This document shows positions 1 through 5,996 of a stretch of 6,018 bases of DNA, in pieces. The DNA is taken from positions 1 through 6,018 of the forward strand of contig CALHQN010000260.1 of assembly GCA_938036585.1 (NCBI GenBank), given 5' to 3'. The notes beneath the pieces were generated by a model. That model saw only the letters and a program-made list of their open reading frames with translations. It had not been told where the DNA came from and searched no databases. A program made the position numbers and the translations under genes. Source of the stretch: an uncultured Campylobacter sp. (GTDB lineage: Bacteria; Campylobacterota; Campylobacteria; Campylobacterales; Campylobacteraceae). Each line of letters starts with the position of its first letter. The stretch's first letter is position 1.

Positions 1-227
1 AAAAACAAGCCATATGCCGTGGATTGAAATTTTAAAATTCCGCCTACCTATTCTGCAAACACGCCCGCAATACGCAAAATTCCAAGCTCAGCGCAAAGCT
101 CAAGCTCGCGCAAATTTAAACTCGTCGTATGCAAGCGCAAATCTCCGTTCACAAATTTCGCGCAAATCCATTCGCGCCAAAAACCCCGATCGCCTGCCGC
201 GTTCTAACCTAAATTAAATTTTACATT
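1..227. other. Stretch without a convincing gene
   Basis: No gene is supported here. A plus-strand frame is open from the window edge to a stop at 215-217, but its ATG at 14 has no ribosome binding site. Its translation is a monotonous run rich in Arg, Lys, Ser, Gln and Ala with no recognisable motif. The plus strand is C-rich here, whereas the real plus-strand genes downstream are purine-rich. A minus-strand frame open over 51-203 reads more protein-like but has no ATG and no ribosome binding site. The stretch is peppered with short words such as GCGCAAAT and AAATTT. It may be spacer, the tail of a gene to the left, or decayed sequence. Confidence 0.5.
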
Positions 228-236
228 TGCTATAAT
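228..236 (+). promoter_or_regulatory. Extended -10 promoter of the operon
   Basis: TGC directly followed by a perfect TATAAT (231-236) forms an extended -10 element. No convincing -35 hexamer sits 16 to 18 bp upstream; that stretch is only A/T-rich, which is normal for Campylobacter sigma70 promoters. Transcription would start near 243, giving a leader of about 16 nt before the ATG at 259, with AAGGAAGG at 248-255 as ribosome binding site. It is the only clear promoter upstream of the broken DUF2018-like gene, the prenyl synthase, hemA and proS, so I infer that it drives all of them. Confidence 0.75.
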
Positions 237-258
237 CGCGAAATTTTAAGGAAGGTAA

Positions 259-496
259 ATGGATATTTTTAAAGGCGATCCGAGGGGAAAATTTTTTGAA
301 ATTTTATCCGCGGCAAGCCCTGCTTTGGCGCAAAACGAGACTGCGTAAGCCCAATCCGCTCAATCGCCTGCGAGCCGGCTGTGCGAACGCGGCATTAGCG
401 AGCGCGAAATCTTCATCGCGCAAGATAGGCTCTGCAAGACGGTCTGAACGACGAATTTTGCAGATGAGCAAAAATATCCCAAACAACGACGAGTAA
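259..496 (+). pseudogene. Broken DUF2018-family gene (HP0242-like), frameshifted
   Basis: An ATG with a strong ribosome binding site (AAGGAAGG, 248-255) opens a protein beginning MDIFKGDPRGKFFEIL. This resembles the start of DUF2018 proteins, which sit just upstream of the prenyl synthase in Campylobacter and Helicobacter. The frame stops after 29 codons (TAA 346-348). Family-like text reappears beyond it: ERGISEREIFIAQD in the same frame (about 384-428), then a frame change, then ILQMSKNIPNNDE ending at TAA 494-496. That ending resembles the H. pylori HP0242 C-terminus as I remember it. The full span of about 79 codons fits the family's 80 to 95 residues. The final stop lies one base before the next gene's ATG, as expected for a former coupled operon member. 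HP0242 folds as a small intertwined helical dimer; its role is unknown to me. I infer decay by at least one stop and one indel; assembly errors are the alternative. Confidence 0.62.
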
Positions 497-497
497 A

Positions 498-1490
498 ATG
501 CTAGATCAAATTGATTTAATTATGAAAAGCTTCATCGCAGACTGCGGATACGAGCCCGCTAGCGAGATGTTTGATAGGCTAAGCCCCGGCAAAAAACTGC
601 GCTCCAAGCTGCTGCTAAACATCGCGCAAAAGGATGAAAAATCGCTGCGTCTGTGCGCGATCATCGAGCTCATTCAAGCCGCGAGCCTGCTGCACGACGA
701 CGTCATCGACGAAAGCTCGGTGCGCCGCGGCAAGCCCTCTATCAACGCCACCTACGGCTCCAAAAACGCCGTGATGCTGGGCGACATACTCTATTCCAAG
801 GCATACTTCGAGCTTAGCAAATTTGAAAGCCGCATAGCCGCCGCGCTTTCAGGCGCCGTCACGAAGCTTGCCGTGGGCGAGCTGATGGACGTGAGCTTAA
901 GCAACGATTTCAACGACGATGCGAGCAAATATCTGCAAATGATCTATCTAAAAACCTCCGCTTTGATTGAAGAGGTCGCGCGCTGCGGGGCGTTTCTGAA
1001 ATTCGGCAGCGCGGAAAATCGCGGCGCAATTTCAGATATGAGCTGCGCAAAAAACAGTGGCGAAATTTCAAGCGCCGCGAAAGATCATAATGAAATTTCA
1101 AGCGCGAGCGCAAAATTCGGCGAATACGGCAAAAATCTTGGGCTTGCCTTTCAGATCATCGACGACATCTTAGACGTGACGCAAAGCTCAGAAGCGCTCG
1201 GTAAGCCGAGCTTGAGCGATTTCGCGGAGGGTAAAACCACCCTGCCCTACATCTATTTGTACGAAAATTTAGATGATGCGCAGCGGCAAAAGCTAAAAAC
1301 GTTTTTTAAGAAACAGCTTCGCCAGAGCGAAATTTCATGGATCAAGGCTAAATTTAGCGAGTACGGCATCATCGAGCGCTGTATAAACGAAGCTCGCACC
1401 TACGGGCAGAAAGCGCTCGAAGCCGTGGCGGAATTTAAAAACGACAAGCTGGAGCAAATCGTGCGAGATATGATAGATAGGGAGTTTTGA
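498..1490 (+). CDS. ispB: Polyprenyl diphosphate synthase (IspB-like)
   Basis: This is a trans-prenyltransferase that adds isopentenyl diphosphate units to an allylic diphosphate, probably making the menaquinone side chain (Campylobacter is known for MK-6 quinones). Visible motifs, in order: GKKLRSK (31-37, substrate binding), the first aspartate-rich motif DDVID (67-71), RRGKP (76-80), KT at 152-153, the second aspartate-rich motif DDILD (222-226) and GKTT (245-248). Small residues Ala62 and Ser63 before the first motif argue for a product longer than farnesyl; the exact chain length is not readable. The protein has 330 residues against about 297 in C. jejuni (from memory). The surplus is a low-complexity insertion at about residues 169-204. 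The ATG lies one base after the stop of the broken DUF2018-like frame and has only a weak Shine-Dalgarno, so translation was probably coupled to it originally. The TGA overlaps the hemA ATG by one base. Confidence 0.9.
   Translation: MLDQIDLIMKSFIADCGYEPASEMFDRLSPGKKLRSKLLLNIAQKDEKSLRLCAIIELIQAASLLHDDVIDESSVRRGKPSINATYGSKNAVMLGDILYSKAYFELSKFESRIAAALSGAVTKLAVGELMDVSLSNDFNDDASKYLQMIYLKTSALIEEVARCGAFLKFGSAENRGAISDMSCAKNSGEISSAAKDHNEISSASAKFGEYGKNLGLAFQIIDDILDVTQSSEALGKPSLSDFAEGKTTLPYIYLYENLDDAQRQKLKTFFKKQLRQSEISWIKAKFSEYGIIERCINEARTYGQKALEAVAEFKNDKLEQIVRDMIDREF
1002..1109 (+). repeat. In-frame low-complexity insertion with 30-bp repeat in the prenyl synthase
   Basis: Residues about 169-204 of the prenyl synthase lie between the helix carrying KTSALIEEVARCGA and the conserved FGEYGKNLGLAFQ, where relatives have only a few residues. 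The insert is rich in Ser, Ala, Gly, Asn and Glu. It contains GAIS, GEISSA and NEISSA at residues 176, 188 and 198. At DNA level the 14-mer GAAATTTCAAGCGC occurs at 1062-1075 and 1092-1105, exactly 30 bp (10 codons) apart, and each copy contains the 8-bp palindrome GAAATTTC. The boundaries are estimated by comparison with remembered C. jejuni sequence. Confidence 0.65.
1479..1484 (+). promoter_or_regulatory. Ribosome binding site that sets the hemA start
   Basis: AGGGAG lies 5 nt before the ATG at 1490-1492, inside the last codons of the prenyl synthase gene. It favours this ATG over the in-frame TTG at 1487 and the ATG at 1499. Starting at 1490 also gives [14 protein letters not shown], which lines up residue for residue with the C. 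jejuni HemA start as I remember it. Confidence 0.7.
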
Positions 1491-2941
1491 TGGCGTATAT
1501 GAGCGTGAGCTTCACCCACAAAAACACGGACATCACGGTGCGCGAGAAACTTTCGTTTTCAAACGACGTGCGCAAGAAAGAAATTTTGCGCCTTTTGGCT
1601 TCAAACTCCGCGATAGAGGAGTGTTTGGTGTTAAGCACCTGCAACCGCGTAGAAATTTTTACCGTCGTAAGCGACTTTGATGAAGCGCAGAAATTTGTGC
1701 TTTTGGCACTTTCGCGCATTAGCGGCGTGAGCTACGACGAGCTAGCCGAGCGTGCCGATATTTACGAGGATTACGGCGCGATACACCATCTTTTCGCCGT
1801 CGCAGCCTCTCTTGATAGCCTCGTAGTGGGCGAAACGCAGATCGTAGGCCAGCTCAAAGACGCCTATAAATTCGCGATGCAAAACGCTCGCGCCGGCGCG
1901 CAGATCGCAAGAGCGATAGATGAAGCGCTAAAGTGCGCGGCGCGCATCCGCAACCAAACCGAAATTTCAAAAAATCCGATCTCGGTCTCAAGCGTCGCCG
2001 TGGCGATGGCAAAGGATAGACTGGGCTCCTTGCAGGGCGCGGACGCCGTGGTAGTGGGCGCGGGAGAGATGAGCGAGCTAGCGTGCAAACACCTGCTCGC
2101 AAACGGCGCGAATATAACGATCTTGAACCGAAATTTAGCCGGCGCGCGAAGGCTGGCGGATTCTTTGATCAGCGCGGAGTCCGGCGCAAATTCGGAAAAT
2201 AGTGCGGATTTAAATCGCGCGGACGTTAATCTAAATAACGCAAGCGCGAACTGCGGCGTAAATTTAGACGCCGGCGCAGATTTAAACTGCGCGGAAGCTG
2301 GCTCAAACGGCTACGCGGCTCGCATCAAGACCGACGCGCTAGATAATCTGAAAAAATATCTAAACGTAAATAGCCTGTTTTTCAGCGCTACGGGCTCGCA
2401 AGAGCCGATCATTACCGATAGCTTGCTTGAGCCCAAAAGCTTTAAACGATATTTTTTCGATATAGCCGTGCCGCGCGACGTGGAGCTTAGCCAGAGCGAG
2501 GATATTGAAGTTTACAGCGTAGATGATCTGGAGGAGATCGTAAAGAAAAATTTGCTGCTTCGCGAGGAGCAGGCGCAGATCGCTTACTCGATCGTCGCAA
2601 AATGCACGAATGAGTTTTTCAAATGGCTGAGGGCGGCTGCATCTACGCCGATCATCAAGGCTTTGCGTCAAAGCGCAAAGCAAGTAGCCGAGATAGAGCT
2701 AGCCAAAGCGCTTAAAAAGGGCTATCTAAAGCACAGCGATGCGGAGGAGGCGCGCAAACTGATCCATCAGGTTTTTAAAGCGTTTCTGCACGCTCCGACG
2801 GTAAATTTGAAAAACCTTGGCGAAGCGGATGATGAGGGCGGCACGGTAAACGCGCTGGTCGAAATTTTTGAACTGCAAGAAAACTACGAAAAATTTTTAA
2901 ATCAAGAAAACGAGAAAAAGGACAAACAGAATGAAATTTAG
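1490..2941 (+). CDS. hemA: Glutamyl-tRNA reductase
   Basis: This cytoplasmic enzyme reduces the glutamate of glutamyl-tRNA(Glu) with NADPH to glutamate-1-semialdehyde, the first committed step of C5-pathway heme synthesis. Visible features: N-terminal SFTHKNTD; the catalytic STCNRVE with Cys51; His99/His100 in [21 protein letters not shown] (110-123); the Rossmann dinucleotide motif [12 protein letters not shown] (187-198); FFDIAVPRD (322-330); and the C-terminal dimerisation region including [12 protein letters not shown]. It is 483 residues long, about 50 more than C. jejuni HemA (432 from memory), because of a low-complexity insertion at about residues 228-277. The start shares one base with the upstream stop (TGATG), and the end overlaps proS by 11 bp, so it is a tightly coupled operon member. 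The last dozen residues ([13 protein letters not shown]) form a charged tail that also carries the proS ribosome binding site. The identification is secure. Confidence 0.96.
   Translation: MAYMSVSFTHKNTDITVREKLSFSNDVRKKEILRLLASNSAIEECLVLSTCNRVEIFTVVSDFDEAQKFVLLALSRISGVSYDELAERADIYEDYGAIHHLFAVAASLDSLVVGETQIVGQLKDAYKFAMQNARAGAQIARAIDEALKCAARIRNQTEISKNPISVSSVAVAMAKDRLGSLQGADAVVVGAGEMSELACKHLLANGANITILNRNLAGARRLADSLISAESGANSENSADLNRADVNLNNASANCGVNLDAGADLNCAEAGSNGYAARIKTDALDNLKKYLNVNSLFFSATGSQEPIITDSLLEPKSFKRYFFDIAVPRDVELSQSEDIEVYSVDDLEEIVKKNLLLREEQAQIAYSIVAKCTNEFFKWLRAAASTPIIKALRQSAKQVAEIELAKALKKGYLKHSDAEEARKLIHQVFKAFLHAPTVNLKNLGEADDEGGTVNALVEIFELQENYEKFLNQENEKKDKQNEI
2171..2320 (+). repeat. In-frame low-complexity insertion in hemA with imperfect repeats
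   Basis: Residues about 228-277 of HemA are rich in Asn, Ala, Asp, Ser, Gly and Leu. They sit between RRLADSL and the normal continuation [14 protein letters not shown], so they extend a surface loop of the NADPH-binding domain. ADLNRAD (239-245) and ADLNCAE (263-269) repeat 24 residues (72 bp) apart, with VNLN and VNLD between them. The DNA contains the palindrome GATTTAAATC near 2205 and a small hairpin, GGCGT (2255-2259) with ACGCC (2268-2272). The frame is intact throughout, so the enzyme should still be made. Boundaries are estimated. Confidence 0.7.
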
Positions 2942-4649
2942 CAAGCTTTTCGCTCCGAGCCTAAAAGAGGCCCCCAGAGACGCGGTACTACCTAGCCACG
3001 CGCTTTTGATCCGCGCGGGATTTATCGAGCAGCTGGGCAGCGGGCTTTATAATTTTTTGCCGCTAGGAAAGATAGTGCTAGAGCGGATCTGCGCCGTCAT
3101 CAGGCAGGAGATGGACGCTGCGGGCGCGCAAGAGGTTTCTTTTAGCGTCGTGACGTCTGCGGATGCGTGGAAAAAAAGCGGTCGCTACGCCAAATACGGC
3201 AAGGAGCTGCTGCGCTTCAAAGACCGCAAGGATAACGACTTCGTGCTAAGCCCCACCAACGAGGAGGCGGCGGTTTTGATGGTAGCGGATAAGATCACAA
3301 GCTACAAGCAGCTGCCGCTAAATATCTATCAGATCAATACGAAATTCCGCGACGAGGCGCGCCCTCGCTTCGGGCTTCTGCGCGGACGCGAGTTTACGAT
3401 GAAGGACGCTTATAGCTTCCACGCAGACGCTGCGGATATGAAGCGCGAGTTTGAGGTGATGAGACAGGCGTACTCGCGGATTTTTACGCGACTGGGATTA
3501 AATTTTAGAGCGGTCGATGCGGACAGCGGCGCGATCGGCGGCAGCGGCAGTAAGGAGTTTATGGTGCTAGCGGACAACGGCGAGGACGATATCGTCGTGT
3601 GCAAGCGCTGCGAGTATGCCGCAAATATCGAGGCTGCGCGCCGCGCGCCAAAAACTACGAACGCAGCAGCACCCGAGACCGACGGTATGATGAAATTTAA
3701 AACCCCCGCGATGAAAACGATTGACGCGGTGGCGGAATTTTTTAAAGTGGATAAATTTTACACCATCAAAGCGGTGATCAAAAAAGCGCTATACGAGGAT
3801 CGCAGCGAGATCGTAGCGTTTTTTATCCGCGGCTGCGACGAGCTGCAAGAGACCAAGGCGCAAAACGCCTGCGGCGCGCTTGAGCTAGTCGATGCTAGCG
3901 AGGAGGAGATCGCGCAAGCTTGCTTTACGGCAGGCTTTTGCGGACCTTTCGGGCTCGGCGAGGGAGCTAAATTTTATATCGATGCCGAGCTAAAAGGAGC
4001 GCGCGAGATGATTGCGGGCGCAAATGAGCCGGATTACCACTACGTGGGCGCTAGCGTGATAAATTTTAACGAATCGCGCTTTGCGGATCTCGCCGCCGTG
4101 AGCGAAGGCGACGCATGTCCGTGCTGCGGCGGCGAACTTGGCATCACGAAAGGCATCGAAGTGGGCCATATCTTTCAGCTCGGCACGCGCTATTCAGAGC
4201 CGATGGGAGCGCGATTTTTGGACGCAAACGGTAAGGCGCAACCGTTTTTTATGGGCTGCTACGGCATCGGCGCAAGCCGCCTTATCGCCGTAGCGATCGA
4301 AAGCAGCCACGATGAGCGAGGCTGCGTGTGGCCGCGCGAGCTGGCGCCTTTCGAGCTTGAGATCATCATTTCAAACCACAAAGACGCGGCAGCGGTAGAA
4401 TTTGCCGAGAAACTATACGAGCAGTGCCGCGTGCTGGGCGTCCGCGTGCTGCTCGACGATCGCGCGGAGCGTTTCGGCGTGAAGATGAACGACTTCGAGC
4501 TGATGGGCTTCCCGTACGCAGTGCTCGTGGGCAAAGCCCTAGCAGAGGGGGGCGTCGAGTTCATCACCCGTGCAGACTTAAAACGCGAGAGCGTAAGCGC
4601 GGATGAAATTTTAAAACTTATCGAGAGAAAATTAATCGAGAAAAATTAG
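2931..4649 (+). CDS. proS: Prolyl-tRNA synthetase, bacterial type with editing domain
   Basis: This class II synthetase charges tRNA-Pro and clears mischarged Ala-tRNA(Pro). Class II motif 2 is visible as [22 protein letters not shown] (138-159) and motif 3 as GIGASRL (445-451). Between them lies the bacterial insertion (editing) domain, about residues 230-400. Lys280 in [10 protein letters not shown] and His370 in DYHYVGA match the E. coli editing residues Lys279 and His369, and the GFCGPFG loop (335-341) is present. CPCCGGEL (396-403) leads into the conserved [20 protein letters not shown]. The C-terminal anticodon-binding domain follows WPRELAPFE. The length of 572 residues equals the E. 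coli enzyme, with no low-complexity insertion. AAGGA (2918-2922) lies 8 nt before the ATG. The gene overlaps the end of hemA by 11 bp and ends in TAG followed at once by TAA, so the stop is doubled. Confidence 0.97.
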   Translation: MKFSKLFAPSLKEAPRDAVLPSHALLIRAGFIEQLGSGLYNFLPLGKIVLERICAVIRQEMDAAGAQEVSFSVVTSADAWKKSGRYAKYGKELLRFKDRKDNDFVLSPTNEEAAVLMVADKITSYKQLPLNIYQINTKFRDEARPRFGLLRGREFTMKDAYSFHADAADMKREFEVMRQAYSRIFTRLGLNFRAVDADSGAIGGSGSKEFMVLADNGEDDIVVCKRCEYAANIEAARRAPKTTNAAAPETDGMMKFKTPAMKTIDAVAEFFKVDKFYTIKAVIKKALYEDRSEIVAFFIRGCDELQETKAQNACGALELVDASEEEIAQACFTAGFCGPFGLGEGAKFYIDAELKGAREMIAGANEPDYHYVGASVINFNESRFADLAAVSEGDACPCCGGELGITKGIEVGHIFQLGTRYSEPMGARFLDANGKAQPFFMGCYGIGASRLIAVAIESSHDERGCVWPRELAPFELEIIISNHKDAAAVEFAEKLYEQCRVLGVRVLLDDRAERFGVKMNDFELMGFPYAVLVGKALAEGGVEFITRADLKRESVSADEILKLIERKLIEKN

Positions 4650-4660
4650 TAAGCGTATGG

Positions 4661-4692
4661 AATTTAGCCCTAAATTTGGGCTAAATTTTATA
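4661..4692 (+). terminator. Rho-independent terminator after proS
   Basis: A perfect 10-bp stem, AATTTAGCCC (4661-4670) with GGGCTAAATT (4678-4687), closes a 7-nt loop and runs into TTTTAT. It lies 11 bp after the proS stop and probably ends the operon. The U tract is short and interrupted by an A, so read-through is possible. Read on the minus strand, the hairpin is followed by CCATAC, so it is not an efficient intrinsic terminator in that direction. Confidence 0.78.
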
Positions 4693-4705
4693 ATAAAAAA
4701 TAGAA

Positions 4706-4904
4706 TTAGCTCTCTAAATTCGCCGCTTTAATCGTGCCCTCCAATATCTGCACAGAGCAATACCCAATCACGCATCAGCCTCCTGCTTTGAAATTTTTTA
4801 CAAGCGCCTATCGATATGTGACTCTCAAAAACAGCTCGACCGGCTTTGACCGAGAGGGTATTTAATCTCCAAAATGCAGAACTCCTACCTGCGCCTATCC
4901 GCGC
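4706..4904 (-). pseudogene. Possible remnant or very small minus-strand ORF
   Basis: On the minus strand a 58-codon frame is open from 4904 to a TAA at 4728-4730. It reads like protein (for example LNTLSVKAGRAVFESHIS and RRLMRDWVLLCADIGG) but has no start codon before an ATG at 4775. A perfect AGGAGG (4784-4779) stands 3 nt before that ATG. It also stands 7 nt before a GTG at 4771 in another frame, which encodes 21 residues (ending LEGTIKAANLES) to a TAA at 4706-4708. The two frames could be one protein split by an indel near 4750, or the GTG frame could be a genuine tiny gene. I do not recognise a family. No promoter is evident. It could be a degraded C-terminal gene fragment or chance. Confidence 0.25.
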
Positions 4905-4909
4905 CTATC
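4804..4909 (+). repeat. Three copies of GCGCCTATC
   Basis: The 9-mer GCGCCTATC occurs at 4804-4812, 4891-4899 and 4901-4909. The last two are tandem with a 10-bp period. They are flanked by CTGCGCC and GGTGCAG, which could pair (with one G-U) around the tandem copies. No function can be assigned; slippage in non-coding DNA is the simplest reading. Confidence 0.4.
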
Positions 4910-5230
4910 GGTGCAGATTTCAGCGCATCCGTCGGCACCGAATTTGACTGCAAAATTTATGCGAGCACGGCTTTTAAATCTATATTTGTTACAAAATTTC
5001 ACATCGTCGCATAAAAGCACGGGCTACATCGCGCCTAATAAATACGCCGCGAGGAGCAAATCGGAAAATTTAAAAAGGCGGCCGCAATTAAGCTCTTTTG
5101 CGCTCTTTTACTTCAAAGAAATCAAACCGCGGATCAAGTCTAGCAGTAGCGCGCCGCGAAACACAACGGGGGAAATTTAATGCTGCGTATTTTAGCTTAT
5201 AGACAAAACTGCCGAGGCGTTAATTTAGCG

Positions 5231-5274
5231 CTCGCGGCGGTAAAATTTAAATTTGGCTCTGCGCCCGCCGCGAG
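5231..5274. repeat. GC-rich perfect inverted repeat, possible terminator
   Basis: CTCGCGGCGG (5231-5240) and CCGCCGCGAG (5265-5274) are perfect 10-bp inverted repeats around a 24-nt spacer. The spacer contains the 12-bp palindrome AAATTTAAATTT (5243-5254). The element lies 21 bp beyond the stop of the minus-strand RclC-like gene, so it may end or protect that transcript. On the minus strand no U tract follows (CGCTAAATTAACG), so it is not a textbook intrinsic terminator. On the plus strand it is followed by a moderately T-rich stretch. Confidence 0.55.
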
Positions 5275-5295
5275 GTAGAATTTTAGCTTTATAAT

Positions 5296-5934
5296 TTACT
5301 TCGAAAGACTTTGCAACCACCTTTTAGCCGCATCCGCAGCTGCTATCAAACCGCCGCACATCATTATCAGATCCTTTATCACCAGCCTACCCGCGCCAGA
5401 GAGATACGGGAAGCCGTGGTTCGGGCTCTCTGTTATGCCGAGGGCGGGATTGCCCAAATTCGGCACCCAGGTTTCGGGCGTCGTTATCAAAAACGATAGC
5501 GTAACGATAGCCATACCGAAGGTCAAAAGTCCGCCTACGACGCCAATTTTAGGGAACCATATGCCAAGCAGCATCAAGATACCGATCGAGCAAATCGTCG
5601 CGCCGATAATGTAAGAAGCCGTGTAGGTGCCGTTTGATTTATGCCATTTGATATTATCCGGCACGACCAAGCCTTCGGGGTTTTTGTGCAGATTATACTC
5701 CGCGACCATTTTGCCCTTGCCGTTATCGACCACGTCTTTATTTTTCATCAGATAGCTGAAAAATGGGCTGTTCGTGACGAAGGGCACGATGCCGTCCGCC
5801 TCATACTGCACGATTTTTAGGCCGCCTATCCAGATCATGACGACGAAAATTGCAAACCTTATGCAATTTACAAATATGCTTTGCGAATTGGACAGGCAAT
5901 TAAGCACCTTATATAGGAGGGAATTTTGATCCAT
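5296..5934 (-). CDS. DUF417 / RclC-family inner membrane protein
   Basis: This 212-residue integral membrane protein is closely similar to E. coli RclC (YkgB). Signature stretches shared with remembered RclC are IWIGGLK (34-40), YEADGIVPFVTNSP (44-57), VTLSFLITTPETWVP (144-158) and HGFPYLSGAGRLVIKD (173-188). Four membrane segments are expected at about 20-38, 107-125, 129-150 and 182-200, with a polar loop between the first two. In E. coli rclC belongs to the rclABC reactive-chlorine resistance genes; its biochemical role is not established. No rclA or rclB is visible, though the gene lies near the window edge. Cysteines are at 13, 24, 115 and 193. The start is the ATG at 5934, with AAAGGA 7 nt upstream; an in-frame TTG at 5976 lies inside the promoter and is rejected. 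The gene contains no AAATTT, unlike the rest of the window. Confidence 0.9.
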   Translation of the reverse strand: MDQNSLLYKVLNCLSNSQSIFVNCIRFAIFVVMIWIGGLKIVQYEADGIVPFVTNSPFFSYLMKNKDVVDNGKGKMVAEYNLHKNPEGLVVPDNIKWHKSNGTYTASYIIGATICSIGILMLLGIWFPKIGVVGGLLTFGMAIVTLSFLITTPETWVPNLGNPALGITESPNHGFPYLSGAGRLVIKDLIMMCGGLIAAADAAKRWLQSLSK

Positions 5935-5941
5935 CTGTGTT

Positions 5942-5947
5942 TCCTTT
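5942..5947 (-). promoter_or_regulatory. Ribosome binding site that sets the RclC-like start
   Basis: Read on the minus strand, AAAGGA lies 7 nt before the ATG at 5934-5932, which is ideal spacing. The upstream in-frame TTG has no comparable site and falls within the promoter spacer, so this decides for the shorter 212-residue protein. Confidence 0.75.
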
Positions 5948-5966
5948 GCGGTAAAATTGATGCGAT

Positions 5967-5996
5967 AGTTTATCAAAAGTGGGTTAAATAAGTCAA
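5967..5996 (-). promoter_or_regulatory. Sigma70-type promoter of the RclC-like gene
   Basis: Read on the minus strand, TTGACT (5996-5991) is followed by an 18-bp spacer and TAAACT (5972-5967), preceded by TGA to give an extended -10. The start point would be near 5960, leaving a leader of about 25 nt. A recognisable -35 box is unusual for Campylobacter, where most promoters lack one. AAACTAT (minus-strand reading) occurs twice, 31 bp apart, once over the -10 and once just upstream of the -35. This could be a regulator site but is too short to be sure. Confidence 0.65.

Larger units (their letters stand above)
4693..5295. other. 600-bp stretch without a convincing intact gene
   Basis: No recognised gene lies between the operon terminator and the RclC-like gene. 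The left part (4706-4904) reads best on the minus strand and may be a decayed or very small gene, listed separately. The middle and right (4911-5180) hold a plus-strand frame starting at GTG with no ribosome binding site and a Ser/Lys/Arg-rich translation without motifs. Its TAA shares a base with an ATG at 5180 that opens a 32-codon frame ending at 5278; I do not believe either is a gene. GCGCCTATC occurs three times at 4804-4909, and a GC-rich inverted repeat lies at 5231-5274. AAATTT words are frequent, as in the operon genes. In C. jejuni and H. pylori hemC lies close to proS, but no hemC is here. Confidence 0.6.

Noticed and set aside
48..203. Minus-strand frame of 51 codons with a protein-like leucine-rich end
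   Set aside because: It lacks an ATG and any ribosome binding site, and the only promoter nearby faces the other way.
14..217. 67-codon plus-strand frame at the left edge
   Set aside because: No ribosome binding site, no motif, Arg/Lys/Ser/Gln/Ala-rich noise-like translation, and a C-rich coding strand unlike the real genes.
296..496. 66-codon plus-strand frame starting at ATG 296
   Set aside because: Only its last dozen residues look family-like; the rest is an Arg/Ala-rich out-of-frame reading of the broken DUF2018-like gene.
1487..1489. TTG start for hemA
   Set aside because: ATG at 1490 overlaps the upstream stop, has AGGGAG at the right distance and fits the family N-terminus.
4689..4694. 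Perfect TATAAT on the plus strand after the operon terminator
   Set aside because: It is part of the A/T tail of the hairpin and no credible plus-strand gene follows.
4911..5180. 89-codon plus-strand frame, and the 32-codon frame at 5180-5278 joined by TAATG
   Set aside because: The first starts at GTG without a Shine-Dalgarno and shows no motif; the second runs into the inverted repeat. The one-base overlap is probably chance.
5935..5976. Longer RclC-like protein starting at TTG 5976
   Set aside because: The TTG lies within the promoter spacer, upstream of the predicted transcript start, while the ATG at 5934 has a well-placed AAAGGA.
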